This document shows, piece by piece, positions 41,613 to 49,889 of a stretch of 64,000 nt of DNA. Position 1 is the first letter of the stretch; every line of letters starts with the position of its first letter. Made by a program: the position numbers and the translations under genes. The notes under the pieces are model-generated. The model was not told the origin of the DNA and did not search any database. It was given only the letters and a program-made list of their open reading frames with translations. The DNA is from Coriobacteriaceae bacterium. GTDB lineage: Bacteria; Actinomycetota; Coriobacteriia; Coriobacteriales; UMGS124. The DNA is taken from assembly GCA_019421015.1 (NCBI GenBank), contig JAHZGC010000015.1, forward strand, positions 1 to 64,000, in the 5' to 3' direction.

Positions 41613-41643
41613 GCCGCCCGGTCCTCCCCGTGGGCCGGGCGGC
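41613..41643 (+). other. Hairpin after the anchor gene
   Basis: GCCGCCCGG and CCGGGCGGC flank a short loop, 17 bases past the stop, with no U-tract. Possible 3' processing or partial terminator before the second half of the cluster. Confidence 0.45.
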
Positions 41644-41681
41644 CGCGAAAGCCTCTGGTGAGGTACTGGCGATTTGTGGCG

Positions 41682-41758
41682 GGCGCCGCTCGCCGCGTTC
41701 CGCAGGCGCTCACGTACGTCCAGTACGCATCGCGCCTGCGCGCCTCGCGACCGGCGCC
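41682..41758. repeat. REP-like hairpin copy 2 (inverted orientation)
   Basis: GGCGCCG and CGGCGCC ends enclose CTCGCCGCGTTCCGC, GCTCACGTACGTCCAGTACG and GCGCGCCTCGCG, the reverse complement of the copy at 62948. It occupies the 313-base gap between the anchor gene and the polyferredoxin. Confidence 0.7.
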
Positions 41759-41908
41759 TTTGCTTAAGAGGACGGCGGCCAGTAGGCGTTCTGCACCTCT
41801 CAGCTTCTCACCAGGGGCTTTCGCCGCGACGCCGCGGGTGTGGCCTCCCCGGTCCTGCTCGCGGAGTTGTTCCCCGTGCCCATGTTCGTATCCCCGAAAG
41901 GAGCTGCC

Positions 41909-43122
41909 ATGACCAGTGCTGCCCGCAACGTGCTCGGCGTGCTCGAGCGCTTGGAGGGCCCCGACGTGGCGGTGCACCAGATGCGCTGCATCGACGTGCG
42001 CAACCGCAACGCCGGCTGCACCGCCTGTGCAGACGCCTGCACGAGCGGCACGATCAGCCTCGAGGACGGGCTGCTGAGCGTGCGCCCCGAGCTCTGCATT
42101 GGCTGCGGCACCTGCGCCACCGTGTGCCCCACCTGCGCCCTCGAGGCGCGCCATCCCACCGACGAAGACCTTTTGGCGAGCTGCCTTGCCGCCATGGAGG
42201 CTTCCGGCGGACACAGCCTGCTCGTGCTGTGCTCCAAGAACGCCGACGGTGCCTTCGGCCGCTACGACGAGGCCGTCTGTGCCGTGGTCGGCTGCCTGGG
42301 GCGCCTCGACGAGAGCCTGCTTGCCGGTCTGGCCGCCCGCGGCTGCGAGTCGGTCGAGCTGGTGGTGCGCGGCTGCGAGGGCTGCGCCCATGTGAGCGGT
42401 CTGCGTACCGCCGAGGCGGTGTGCGCCAGCACCTCCGAGCTGCTCGAGGCCTGGGGCAACCCCATCTCCATCGCCCTGGTCGACGACATCCCCGCCTGGG
42501 CCCGCTCCACCGCGCCGCTGGGCATGGTTTCCGAACGCCCCGCGGTGGCACCCGATGCCCAGGGTTTCTCCGCCGGTGACCTTTGCGCCTGCGACGCCGA
42601 AGCCGTTTCCGAAGCGCTTGAGGCCGCCCTGCTTGGGGCACCGTCTCCTGAGGACCCCGCCGCCCCGGTAGGGGAGAAGGCCCCGGAGCGCAGCCTGCCC
42701 CAGAAGGTGGGGCGCGACGGCACCCTTGCCCACCACAAGCCCACGCGCCGCGGGGTTCTTCTCCAGGCCCTGGGCGAGCTGGGTGAGCCGGCCCCCGTCA
42801 CCGTGAGTACCCGCCTGTGGGGCGCCCTCTCCATCGACACCGAGGCCTGCGGGTCGTGCCGCCTGTGCGCGGTGTTCTGCCCCACGGGTGCCCTGCGCAA
42901 GTTCGACGACCGCGCGACTGCGTGCATTGCGGCTGCTGCGAGGCCATCTGCCCCAAGGGCGCCATTCACCTGGCAAACGAGGTCTTTGCCCCCGACCTGG
43001 TCGACGGGCATGTGGAGCGCTTCGAGATGCGCCCGCAAGAGATCGTGTCCGGCAAGGCGACCACCGTGGTGAACAAGATGCGCAAGCTGCTCGTGGGCTC
43101 CAAGGCCGTCAACTTCGCCTAA
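41909..43122 (+). pseudogene. Polyferredoxin with MvhD-like domain, frameshifted near 42915
   Basis: The ATG at 41909 follows AAAGGAG. Residues 1-345 contain C-T-A-C-A-D-A-C and C-I-G-C-G-T-C-A-T-V-C-P ferredoxin motifs near 36-80, a middle region (V-L-C-S-K-N-A, V-G-C-L-G-R-L-D, R-G-C-E-G-C-A-H) resembling the MvhD/FlpD delta-subunit fold, and a further C-G-S-C-R-L-C-A-V-F-C-P cluster. After F-D-D-R the frame breaks; the expected D-C-V-H-C-G-C-C-E-A-I-C-P-K-G-A-I-H-L continues in the frame ending at 43122. One missing base in GACCGCGCGACTGC explains it. It may be a sequencing error, a true mutation, or a -1 shift. Intact, it would be an electron-transfer hub for the molybdoenzyme cluster. 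Confidence 0.75.
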
Positions 43123-43159
43123 GGCTCGCGTGCGGTGAGTGCTTCCCGGAGTAAAAAAC

Positions 43160-43352
43160 CAGCCGAGGGTGCGATGGCCAGGGCTGGCGATTTGGCCCGG
43201 ATTACAAAAACCGGCCGAGGGCGTGACGATATCTCGAAAATTTATATAAATCTGAGAAAAATTCACGCTTTACCTGCGGTTCTTTTTCTATCCTCCACAT
43301 ATATTTAATCAAAAATCGCAGCAAGTCACACCCTCGGCGCGTTTTTGGTTTT
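43160..43352. repeat. Palindromic intergenic element (CCGGCCGAGGG family)
   Basis: AAAAACCGGCCGAGGGCGTG at 43206-43225, a related copy at about 43154, and the complement GTCACACCCTCGG...GTTTTTGG at about 43335-43352 form an inverted repeat around a strongly AT-rich middle. The centre (43267-43285) reads GCTTTACCTGCGGTTCTTT, the core shared with other palindromes in the window. No gene in 43123-43485. Confidence 0.7.
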
Positions 43353-43485
43353 GCGCCCCCGTCCGCATCCTTTTGCGCTCGCCTAGCAAGGTCGTGCATC
43401 TGCCTTGCGCCCGTCCAAGCCCTTTTCTTCCGACGCTGAGCCGTCCTGTGTGCATTCATTCCCGCTTCTGTAAGGAGACGCTACT

Positions 43486-44337
43486 ATGAACGCTGCCCCT
43501 TTGAACCCCAACGCCTACGAGGCCTCCGACGACCTGGTGCTCGACGACGGCTTTGACCCCCTGGCCTGCGAGGGAGCCGACCGCGACGAGACGGTCGCCG
43601 GCATGGCGGGTACCGCCGCCGAGGCCGAGCGCGAGGCCGCCCCCGACGAGGAGGACGTGCTGCCCTACCTGGGCGACCCCGACGCGAACCACATCCCCGA
43701 GCCCGTGGTCGACGACCGTCCCGCCTCGGTGCGCACCGAGGAGCTCTTCAGCCGCATGAAGCCGCGCCGCAGGGTGCTGCTCGGCGTGCTCGACCTGTGC
43801 CGCGAGCCGGCCGGGGTCGACGCCGTGAACGCCCGCATCGACGAGCTGCAGTCCGAGCAGCGCTCGGTCTTTGACGGCGCCGCCCTCACCGCGCTGCTGG
43901 AGCGCGCCGGTGCCCTCGAGAAGCTCCAGGACGTCGAGGAGCAGGAGCCTCGGACCGTGGTGGTCGACGGCGTGGAGTATCTGGAGCCGGCGGCCAAGAT
44001 CGAGGTGCGCTACCGCACCACCGAGGCCGGCCAGGCCATGCTCGACGCCGACCGCCCCGCGGACCTCCTCCACGAGGTGTTGGAGCGCGACGCCGTGTAC
44101 AAGCCCATCTACCTGCGCATCCTCAAGGCCTGCGACGAGGAGGGCGGCAAAACTGCCAAGGAGCTGGGCGCGCTCGTGGACTCCGACCCCCTGGTGCAGC
44201 AGCCGCGGTTTTGGGCCGCCCACTTCTTCAACATCCTGGGCGAGTGCGACGCGCTGACCTGGAACCGCACCTGGCAGACCACCGACCTGGGGCGTACGGC
44301 CATCGAGGAGCTCGAGCTCGAAGGCGTCAGCGCCTAG
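43486..44337 (+). CDS. Hypothetical protein of the molybdoenzyme cluster
   Basis: 283 residues, soluble, acidic. The first 85 residues are disordered-looking (Asp/Glu/Ala-rich). The rest has winged-helix-like stretches: R-R-R-V-L-L-G-V-L-D-L-C near 95, a V-R-Y-R-T-T-E-A-G-Q-A-M-L segment near 180 typical of the wing and last helix, and a second Y-L-R-I-L-K-A-C...T-T-D-L-G-R-T-A-I-E-E-L unit at 205-278. This looks like two tandem winged-helix units without a recognised name. GTAAGGAG precedes the ATG. Its conserved setting before torD suggests a role in maturation or regulation, but no function is assigned. Confidence 0.7.
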   Translation: MNAAPLNPNAYEASDDLVLDDGFDPLACEGADRDETVAGMAGTAAEAEREAAPDEEDVLPYLGDPDANHIPEPVVDDRPASVRTEELFSRMKPRRRVLLGVLDLCREPAGVDAVNARIDELQSEQRSVFDGAALTALLERAGALEKLQDVEEQEPRTVVVDGVEYLEPAAKIEVRYRTTEAGQAMLDADRPADLLHEVLERDAVYKPIYLRILKACDEEGGKTAKELGALVDSDPLVQQPRFWAAHFFNILGECDALTWNRTWQTTDLGRTAIEELELEGVSA

Positions 44338-44436
44338 GAGCTGCTTCCCTCTCACCCGCCGTTCCCGCGGGTGGCCGCCTTCCTGCCACCGCCCGGCCCC
44401 GTTACCCCATTTCCCCGTTGCCCAAAGGAGATACCC

Positions 44437-45135
44437 ATGACCACCGCAGCCGACCAGCTGAGCCTCGAAGAGTTCGCCGCCCTGAACGAGCGCCGCGCGC
44501 GCTCCTACGACCTGCTCGCCCGCCTGTACGCCAAGGAGGTGGACCAGGCCCTGCTCGACGAGCTGCACGCCACGCGTTTCCCCGCGTCCACCGGCTCCCC
44601 GGAGGCCGACGAGGGCATGCGCCTCATGGCCGGTTATCTGAGCAACGTGTGGGAGGGGACCCTGCAGGAGCTGGCCGTGGACTACGTGCGCTGCTTTATC
44701 GGCAGCGGCATGGACGCCTTCAGCGCCGCCTACCCCTTTGAGAGCGTCTACACGAGTCCCAAGCGCCTTATGATGCAGGAGGCCCGCGACGAGGTGCTCG
44801 CCATCTACCGCAGCCAGGGGCTCGAGAAGGCCGCGGGCTGGAAGGAGTCCGAGGACCACATCGCCGCCGAGTGCATGTTCATGGCGACGCTGGCCGAGCG
44901 CACGGCCGAGGCCTGCAGGGCCGGCGACGAGGACAAGGTCGCCAGCCTGCTTACCGTGCAGCTCAACTTCCTGCGCGACCACCTCTACGCCTGGACCGGC
45001 ATGATGACCTCGGACCTGCGCGGCTACGCCCGCACCGACCTCTACAAGGGCCTTGCAGCCTATACCGACGGATTCCTGGCCAGCGACGTCGAGCTGCTCC
45101 AGGGCATCCTGGGCGACGACGGGGCCGACGAGTAG
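44437..45135 (+). CDS. TorD-family molybdoenzyme chaperone
   Basis: 232 residues, helical. Family motifs are an N-terminal R-A-R-S-Y-D-L-L-A-R-L-Y segment near 20-31, the core V-D-Y-V-R-C-F-I-G near 85, Y-P-F-E-S-V-Y-T-S near 102, and E-D-H-I-A-A-E-C-M-F-M near 140. It should bind the Tat signal of the 993-residue enzyme. AAAGGAGATACCC precedes the ATG at 44437; the frame start at 44371 has no site. A strong hairpin follows at 45275. Confidence 0.9.
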   Translation: MTTAADQLSLEEFAALNERRARSYDLLARLYAKEVDQALLDELHATRFPASTGSPEADEGMRLMAGYLSNVWEGTLQELAVDYVRCFIGSGMDAFSAAYPFESVYTSPKRLMMQEARDEVLAIYRSQGLEKAAGWKESEDHIAAECMFMATLAERTAEACRAGDEDKVASLLTVQLNFLRDHLYAWTGMMTSDLRGYARTDLYKGLAAYTDGFLASDVELLQGILGDDGADE

Positions 45136-45160
45136 AACCGCACCGCCTGTGCGACGGGGG

Positions 45161-45258
45161 GCGATTCGCAGAATCGCCGAGACAAGGCGCGCGAGGGCGC
45201 GGTGTGCCGGAGCACATAAGCCCGAGCGGAACGCAGTATCGGCGATTCTGCGGATCGC
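45161..45258. repeat. REP-like hairpin copy 3 (GTGTGCC variant)
   Basis: GCGATTCGCAGAATCGCCGA and TCGGCGATTCTGCGGATCGC are the outer arms; inside, CAAGGCGCGCGAGGGCGCG, then GCACATAAGCCCGAGCGGAA. The same inner sequence occurs at 63583-63699. Confidence 0.8.
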
Positions 45259-45274
45259 CCCGGGGCTCTGCGAA

Positions 45275-45317
45275 GAGGGACGGCCCGGCATTGGGCACAC
45301 GGGGAGGGCCGTCCCTC
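45275..45317. terminator. Strong hairpin between torD and the UvrD-like gene
   Basis: GAGGGACGGCCC and GGGCCGTCCCTC are perfect arms with a 19-base loop; no U-tract. It may reduce readthrough from torD into the last three genes of the cluster. Confidence 0.5.
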
Positions 45318-45385
45318 CCCTCAGGGCCCCGGTCCGCAGGCGGCTGGCAGATCTTCTCGGCACGATTCGGTAGGGAGATTTCAGT

Positions 45386-47266
45386 ATGGATTCGACGATC
45401 GATTCGACGGGCCTGTACGCCGGCCCGCAGGCAAAGACCGCCCTGGTTGGAGGCCCCGGCTCCGGTAAGACCCAGGCCCTCGTGGAGCGCGTGGCCCAGG
45501 CTATTCAGGAGGGGGAGAGCCCCGACGACGTGCTTGTGCTCGCGGTCAGTCCCACGGCGGCCGCCGCGCTGCGCGAGCGCCTGGAGCGGGCTGGTGTCGC
45601 CGGCGTGGTTCCGACCACGCCCATGGCGCTGGCCCAGGAGGGCCTTGCCGGCGCGGGGGTGCCCCGGGCCCACCGGCTGGCCTCCTTCGAGGAGACGTTC
45701 TTCCTTGAGGACATGCGCGTCACAGGCATGGCGCCCCGCCGCCTGCGCGAGATGCTCAAGTTCCTGGAGCGCGGCTGGTCCGAGATGCGCGACGACGAGC
45801 CCGGCTGGCTCGTGACCAAGGAGGAGGAGGGGCTGAACGGCTTTGCCCGCACCTGCCTCGCCTCCATGGGCGCGCTGCACCCGACCGAGGTCGCGGCGGC
45901 CTACGTGTGCCTGCTCGCCGAGCGCCCGGAGACGCTGGCGGATGCTCAGAGACCCCTCGTGTTTGCCGACGACTACCAGGCCATGAGCCGCGCGAGCCAG
46001 CGGCTGGCCCGCATGCTGGCCGCCCGGGAGCTCACGGTGGCGTGGAGCCCCGTCGCGGGGCTCAAGGGCGAGGAGTTCTACGGCTACCGGGACGGTCTGG
46101 CGGAGCTCGGTGCCACCCAGGTTGTCGCGCTCGATCGGAGCTGCCTGGCGGCTGCCCCTGCGCAGGCGGTCGAGAACCTCTGCAGGCAGGAGTGCCTGGC
46201 CGCCGTGGACGCCCCGGCCTGCACCCCCGACGCGCCCGTCGGCACCTTCGAGGTCGTCTCGGCCGCAGACCTCTCCGAGGAGCTCGATGCCGTGGTGTCC
46301 GCCGTGCGCGGCCTGCTCGACGAGGGGTTTGCCTGCAACGAGCTCTACCTGGCCCAGCCCAACGACGCCTGGGTGCGCCGTGTGACGGCCGCCTTGGTGT
46401 GCGCCGGCATCCCGGCGAGCGGCGTGCAGGAGCGCCAGGCCCTGGGCGGAGACGTGCGCGACGCCCACAAGTCCACGGCACCCCTGGCCTATACGGCGCT
46501 CCATCTGGCCGCCGACCCCCAGAGTGCCACGGCCTGGCGCTGCTGGTGCGGCTTTGGCGACTACCTGACCTGCTCCTCGGGCATGACGAGGCTGGCGCAG
46601 CTGGGGGCCGACACCGGCCGTACCCTGCCCGAGCTTTTGGCAGCCCTGGAGGCCGGCGAGCTCGACGTGGCCCTGATCGACCGCGACGCCATCCTGGGCC
46701 GCTACCGCGCCGGCCGCGCGCTGCTCGAGGCAGCCGAGGGCCTCAAGGGGTCGGAGCTGCTGGCGGTGCTCGCCAAGGGCACCACGGGGTCAGCCGAGGT
46801 CCCGTCCGCCCTGGCTGCGCTGGTGGGGGAGGCCGGCGCCGACGAGGACGCCCCGACGCTCTACGCCCGCGCCCAAAAGGCCCTGCTCGAGCCGGTCTTC
46901 TCTCCCGGTGCCGTGCGCGTGGGCGGCTTCGACGCGGCCCTGGGCCAGAACCCCCGCGCCCTGGTATGTTGCGGCATGGTGAACGGCCTGGTGCCCCCCA
47001 TGGGATACTTCGAGCTCACTCAGACCACCATCGACGCCCAGAACAAGATGCACGAGCGGCTGGTGGAGCGCCTGACGGCCTTGGCCGGCAAGGCACGGGA
47101 GGCCCTGGTGTGCGTCACCTTTAAACGCGCCACCCTCGTCGAGGCCGAGACGCTCAAGCTCAAGACCGAGCGCGTGCGCCTGCGCGACGGGCAGCGCCTC
47201 TGCGACCTGGGGTCGAGCGTCTGTATTGACTATCTGACCGGTGCCAAGCTGGCCTACGTGCGGTAG
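45386..47266 (+). CDS. UvrD/Rep-like superfamily 1 ATPase
   Basis: 626 residues. Walker A G-G-P-G-S-G-K-T at 22-29, R-E-R-L-E near 64, motif II L-V-F-A-D-D-Y-Q near 190-197 (D-D-Y-Q where UvrD has D-E-x-Q), and M-V-N-G-L-V-P-P with K-A-R-E-A-L-V-C-V-T-F-K-R near 530-580 standing in for the C-terminal helicase motifs. The late motifs are weak, so the protein may have lost helicase activity while keeping ATP binding. The ATG follows GTAGGGAG. A DNA helicase-type protein inside a molybdoenzyme cluster is unusual; its position between torD and a chaperone-like gene suggests a non-repair role, but that is inference. Confidence 0.72.
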   Translation: MDSTIDSTGLYAGPQAKTALVGGPGSGKTQALVERVAQAIQEGESPDDVLVLAVSPTAAAALRERLERAGVAGVVPTTPMALAQEGLAGAGVPRAHRLASFEETFFLEDMRVTGMAPRRLREMLKFLERGWSEMRDDEPGWLVTKEEEGLNGFARTCLASMGALHPTEVAAAYVCLLAERPETLADAQRPLVFADDYQAMSRASQRLARMLAARELTVAWSPVAGLKGEEFYGYRDGLAELGATQVVALDRSCLAAAPAQAVENLCRQECLAAVDAPACTPDAPVGTFEVVSAADLSEELDAVVSAVRGLLDEGFACNELYLAQPNDAWVRRVTAALVCAGIPASGVQERQALGGDVRDAHKSTAPLAYTALHLAADPQSATAWRCWCGFGDYLTCSSGMTRLAQLGADTGRTLPELLAALEAGELDVALIDRDAILGRYRAGRALLEAAEGLKGSELLAVLAKGTTGSAEVPSALAALVGEAGADEDAPTLYARAQKALLEPVFSPGAVRVGGFDAALGQNPRALVCCGMVNGLVPPMGYFELTQTTIDAQNKMHERLVERLTALAGKAREALVCVTFKRATLVEAETLKLKTERVRLRDGQRLCDLGSSVCIDYLTGAKLAYVR

Positions 47267-47419
47267 GGTGTTTTTGGCAGAGTTCCCGTCCGCTGGGCGT
47301 TCGCGCGCGGCGCATTGAGGTACATACGCCCCGATGCACCGCGGCCCGAGGCGTTGCCTGCAGACGTCCCGGAGCGCCCGGATCCCGTTTTCTGTTCGTC
47401 CTTCCCCGAGGAGCCCATC

Positions 47420-48565
47420 ATGAACGACCTCTCATCCCTGTCTGCCCTGCTTGCCCATGTCCCCGAGCATCCCGTGCCCCACGCCGGCGACGCGGTGCGG
47501 CTCGACTATGCCCCGGATCCCCGCGGCGTGGCCGTGAGCGTGCGCGCCGCGGCCGACGGCGCGGCCACGCTGACTGTGACCGCCCCGGCCGACGAGGTAG
47601 AGCGTTCGGTTTCGGCGGCCCAGGCAGCCATTGTGCGCAGCCACGGCGGCGACCCCCGCGATGCGCAGGCCTTTGAGCAGGCGCGTGCCCGCATGGGCAT
47701 CATGGCGTTCGCCAACGCGGTGAACCGCCTGGTGCGCCAGCGCCTGTTCTCGCTGGCCGTCATGCTCACGGGTATCCTGCCGTTTTTTGCCCCCCGCTAC
47801 CTGGAGGGCGCCGCCCCTCGTCCCGGCGAGCCCTATACCTTCGAGGTCGAGGTGCTGCTCCGCCCTGCCTCGGAGCTGAGCACTTACGAGCCGGCCCGCG
47901 TCTCTTTGCCTGCGACGGCCCCCGTCACGGAGGACGACGTGGAGCAGGCCCTGGGGGCGATGCTCGGCGGCTCGATCAACTTTACCAACGTGCCCGACGA
48001 GGCCCGCGCCTCCTTTGACCGCCTGCGCGACGAGGCGCGCTCGCAGCTTGAGGCCCAGCGCGCGTCCGAGCGCACCGCGGCCCTGATCGACCGGGCGACC
48101 GACGCCCTGGCCGAGCGCCTGGTGTCCCAGCCACCCCAGGGCTACGTCGAGCTTATGCGCAACCAGATGGCCAACCAGTTCGCCGCCTCGGTGGAGGCGT
48201 CGGGCACCCCGTGGGACAGCTACACCGCCGACCCCTCCTACAACGAGGAGGCCTTCAAGGCGTCCATGACCGCCCAGGCCCTGCAGGCGCTGCGCCGCGG
48301 CATGGTGCTCGACGCCGTGACGGCCCACGAGGGCATTCGCCTCACCCTCGACGACGTGCTGGCCGCCCTGGGCTCGGTGGCCCGCGGCCGAGAGACCGTG
48401 GCCGCGCAGGCCATGCTCGACAACGGCCAGCTTCCCCAGCTCTGCGAGGTAGCCCTGCGCGCCAAGGCCGGCGAGTGGGTCGCACGTCATGCCGAGGATG
48501 CTGCAGGCGAGAAGCCCTCGAACGCCGGGGGCGTCTCCGCCGCGGGCCGCCCTGCGTCCGCGTAG
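47420..48565 (+). CDS. Trigger-factor-like chaperone lacking the PPIase domain
   Basis: 381 residues. Residues 48-75 (A-T-L-T-V-T-A-P-A-D-E-V-E-R-S-V-S-A-A) match the start of the trigger factor ribosome-binding domain; 138-178 (Y-T-F-E-V-E-V-L-L-R-P, then Y-E-P-A-R-V and T-E-D-D-V-E-Q-A-L) match the strand and linker that normally lead to the FKBP domain. From there the sequence goes straight into a helical C-terminal domain ending H-E-G-I-R-L-T-L-D-D-V. No FKBP domain and no intact ribosome-docking G-F-R-x-G-K motif are seen. It may be a dedicated holdase for the cluster's enzymes. The ATG follows CGAGGAGCCC; the frame upstream is rejected. Confidence 0.68.
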   Translation: MNDLSSLSALLAHVPEHPVPHAGDAVRLDYAPDPRGVAVSVRAAADGAATLTVTAPADEVERSVSAAQAAIVRSHGGDPRDAQAFEQARARMGIMAFANAVNRLVRQRLFSLAVMLTGILPFFAPRYLEGAAPRPGEPYTFEVEVLLRPASELSTYEPARVSLPATAPVTEDDVEQALGAMLGGSINFTNVPDEARASFDRLRDEARSQLEAQRASERTAALIDRATDALAERLVSQPPQGYVELMRNQMANQFAASVEASGTPWDSYTADPSYNEEAFKASMTAQALQALRRGMVLDAVTAHEGIRLTLDDVLAALGSVARGRETVAAQAMLDNGQLPQLCEVALRAKAGEWVARHAEDAAGEKPSNAGGVSAAGRPASA

Positions 48566-48576
48566 GGGAGGCCGGC

Positions 48577-49464
48577 ATGGACGACGAACGCGCCTGGGCC
48601 CCCATCGACTTCACGGTGCCCGACTTCACCGTGGGGCTGCGGCGCAACCTGCTGTTCGCCCAGCTCATGGCCGACTGCCCACAGTTCTTCTACGACGATG
48701 TGCGCATCCACAGCGTCTACGGGTGCTTCCCGGGCTGCGCGGTGAACGGCGGCCGCGCCTACGTGCGCGAGCCGTGGACCCGCTCTCAGATGGAGGACGC
48801 CTTCTCGGCCCTGGACGAGCGCGGCATCGGTGCCCGACTCACCCTCACGAACATGCTCGTGGAGGAGAAACACCTCGAAGACCCCTACTTCAACCAGATC
48901 CTCGACGTGGCGGCGGAGCACGGCGCCGGCGTGATCGTGTACTCCGAGCTTGTGAACGAGTATGTGCGGGCGTGCCACCCGCACATGGAGCGCGTGCTCT
49001 CCACCACGCGCGAGATCCTGGACCCCGCCGAGCTCAACCGCGAGTTGGGCCGCTACGACCTTGTGGTGCTCAACTACAACAAGAACAAGGACCGGGAGTT
49101 CCTTGACGCGGTGGAGAGGCCCGAGCGCCTGGAGGTCATGGCCAACGAGCTGTGCAACCCCGGCTGCCCCCACCGCACCGAGCATTACCTGCACCACAGC
49201 CGCGACCAGCTCGAGGGGCGCGTCACGGAGTTCCGCCGCTGCAACCTGGCCGGCCACGACTTCTGGCGCGAGGCGCCCACGAGCCCCACGATCCTCTCGA
49301 ACGACGACGTGCGCGCGCTGCGCGACCGCTACGGCGTGCGGCGCTTCAAGCTGGTGGGGCGCGGGGTGGCAAGCGCCATGAACCTCGAGAGCTACCTATA
49401 CTACCTGGTACGCCCCGAGCACCGCGACGGCCTGCGCCGGGCGATCCAGCAGATGGGGGTGTAG
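48577..49464 (+). CDS. Uncharacterised Cys-rich protein, probable TIM barrel
   Basis: 295 residues, not confidently recognised. Seven cysteines are at 34, 50, 54, 133, 193, 197 and 222; C50/C54 (Y-G-C-F-P-G-C) and C193/C197 (E-L-C-N-P-G-C-P-H-R, followed by T-E-H-Y) form paired sites that could hold an Fe-S cluster or metal. Alternating strands (A-R-L-T-L-T-N, G-V-I-V-Y-S, D-L-V-V-L-N-Y-N) fit a TIM barrel, and there is a faint resemblance to the U32-peptidase-like proteins UbiU/UbiV. GGGGAGGCC precedes the ATG, 11 bases after the trigger-factor-like gene. Last gene of the cluster. Confidence 0.65.
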   Translation: MDDERAWAPIDFTVPDFTVGLRRNLLFAQLMADCPQFFYDDVRIHSVYGCFPGCAVNGGRAYVREPWTRSQMEDAFSALDERGIGARLTLTNMLVEEKHLEDPYFNQILDVAAEHGAGVIVYSELVNEYVRACHPHMERVLSTTREILDPAELNRELGRYDLVVLNYNKNKDREFLDAVERPERLEVMANELCNPGCPHRTEHYLHHSRDQLEGRVTEFRRCNLAGHDFWREAPTSPTILSNDDVRALRDRYGVRRFKLVGRGVASAMNLESYLYYLVRPEHRDGLRRAIQQMGV

Positions 49465-49589
49465 GGGAGAAGAGCGCGAGACTTTGCCTGAACAGCGCAG
49501 GCCGCGGGGCTCTCACTCACGCCTGCGGCTTGCGCTGCATTTCTTGGGTTTCTTCCGCCGCGGAGTATGCAATTTAGCCGGAAGGGCCC

Positions 49590-49775
49590 AAAGCTGGCCG
49601 CATCGCGGCATCGTGCGGGGTCGGTCGGGCCTTTGGTGCTTCCTCAGAGGTCGGTTCTAAGCCTGCCAGATTAATCAAATTACTAAAACCGCAGGTACCA
49701 TCGACGGGACTATGATGGCATGGGAGGCGTGCGGCCTGGGACATCCCGCACGACCCTCGCATGCGGCCACCAAAG
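49590..49775. repeat. Palindromic intergenic element C (TGGCCGCAT family)
   Basis: The left arm at 49594-49620 (CTGGCCGCATCGCGG...) pairs with the right arm at 49742-49771 (CATCCCGCACGACCCTCGC...). The centre reads CTAAAACCGCAGGTACC at 49682-49698. Read on the other strand this is ACCTGCGGTTTTAGTAATTTG, cut here to show the match with the centre of element A, ACCTGCGTTTTTAGTAATTTG-like, over about 20 bases. Confidence 0.78.
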
Positions 49776-49788
49776 GTGCCCAATGTCC

Positions 49789-49830
49789 AAAAACGCCCCC
49801 GAACCCGCATCTTGCACGGGTCCGGGGGCG
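49789..49830 (-). terminator. Terminator of the third flavin reductase
   Basis: CGCCCCCGAACCCG and CGGGTCCGGGGGCG pair with one mismatch; the AAAAA at 49789-49793 gives a U-tract on the minus strand, 60 bases past the stop of the gene at 49890. Confidence 0.85.
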
Positions 49831-49889
49831 CACATGAGCCCTTGGGAGCTCTGCTGTTGCTGGCGGTGCGCCGCCGCGCCCACAGGCCT

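Noticed and set aside
41596..41908. Small protein gene between the anchor and the polyferredoxin
   Set aside because: The frames pass through a hairpin and a REP-like repeat and lack a ribosome binding site.
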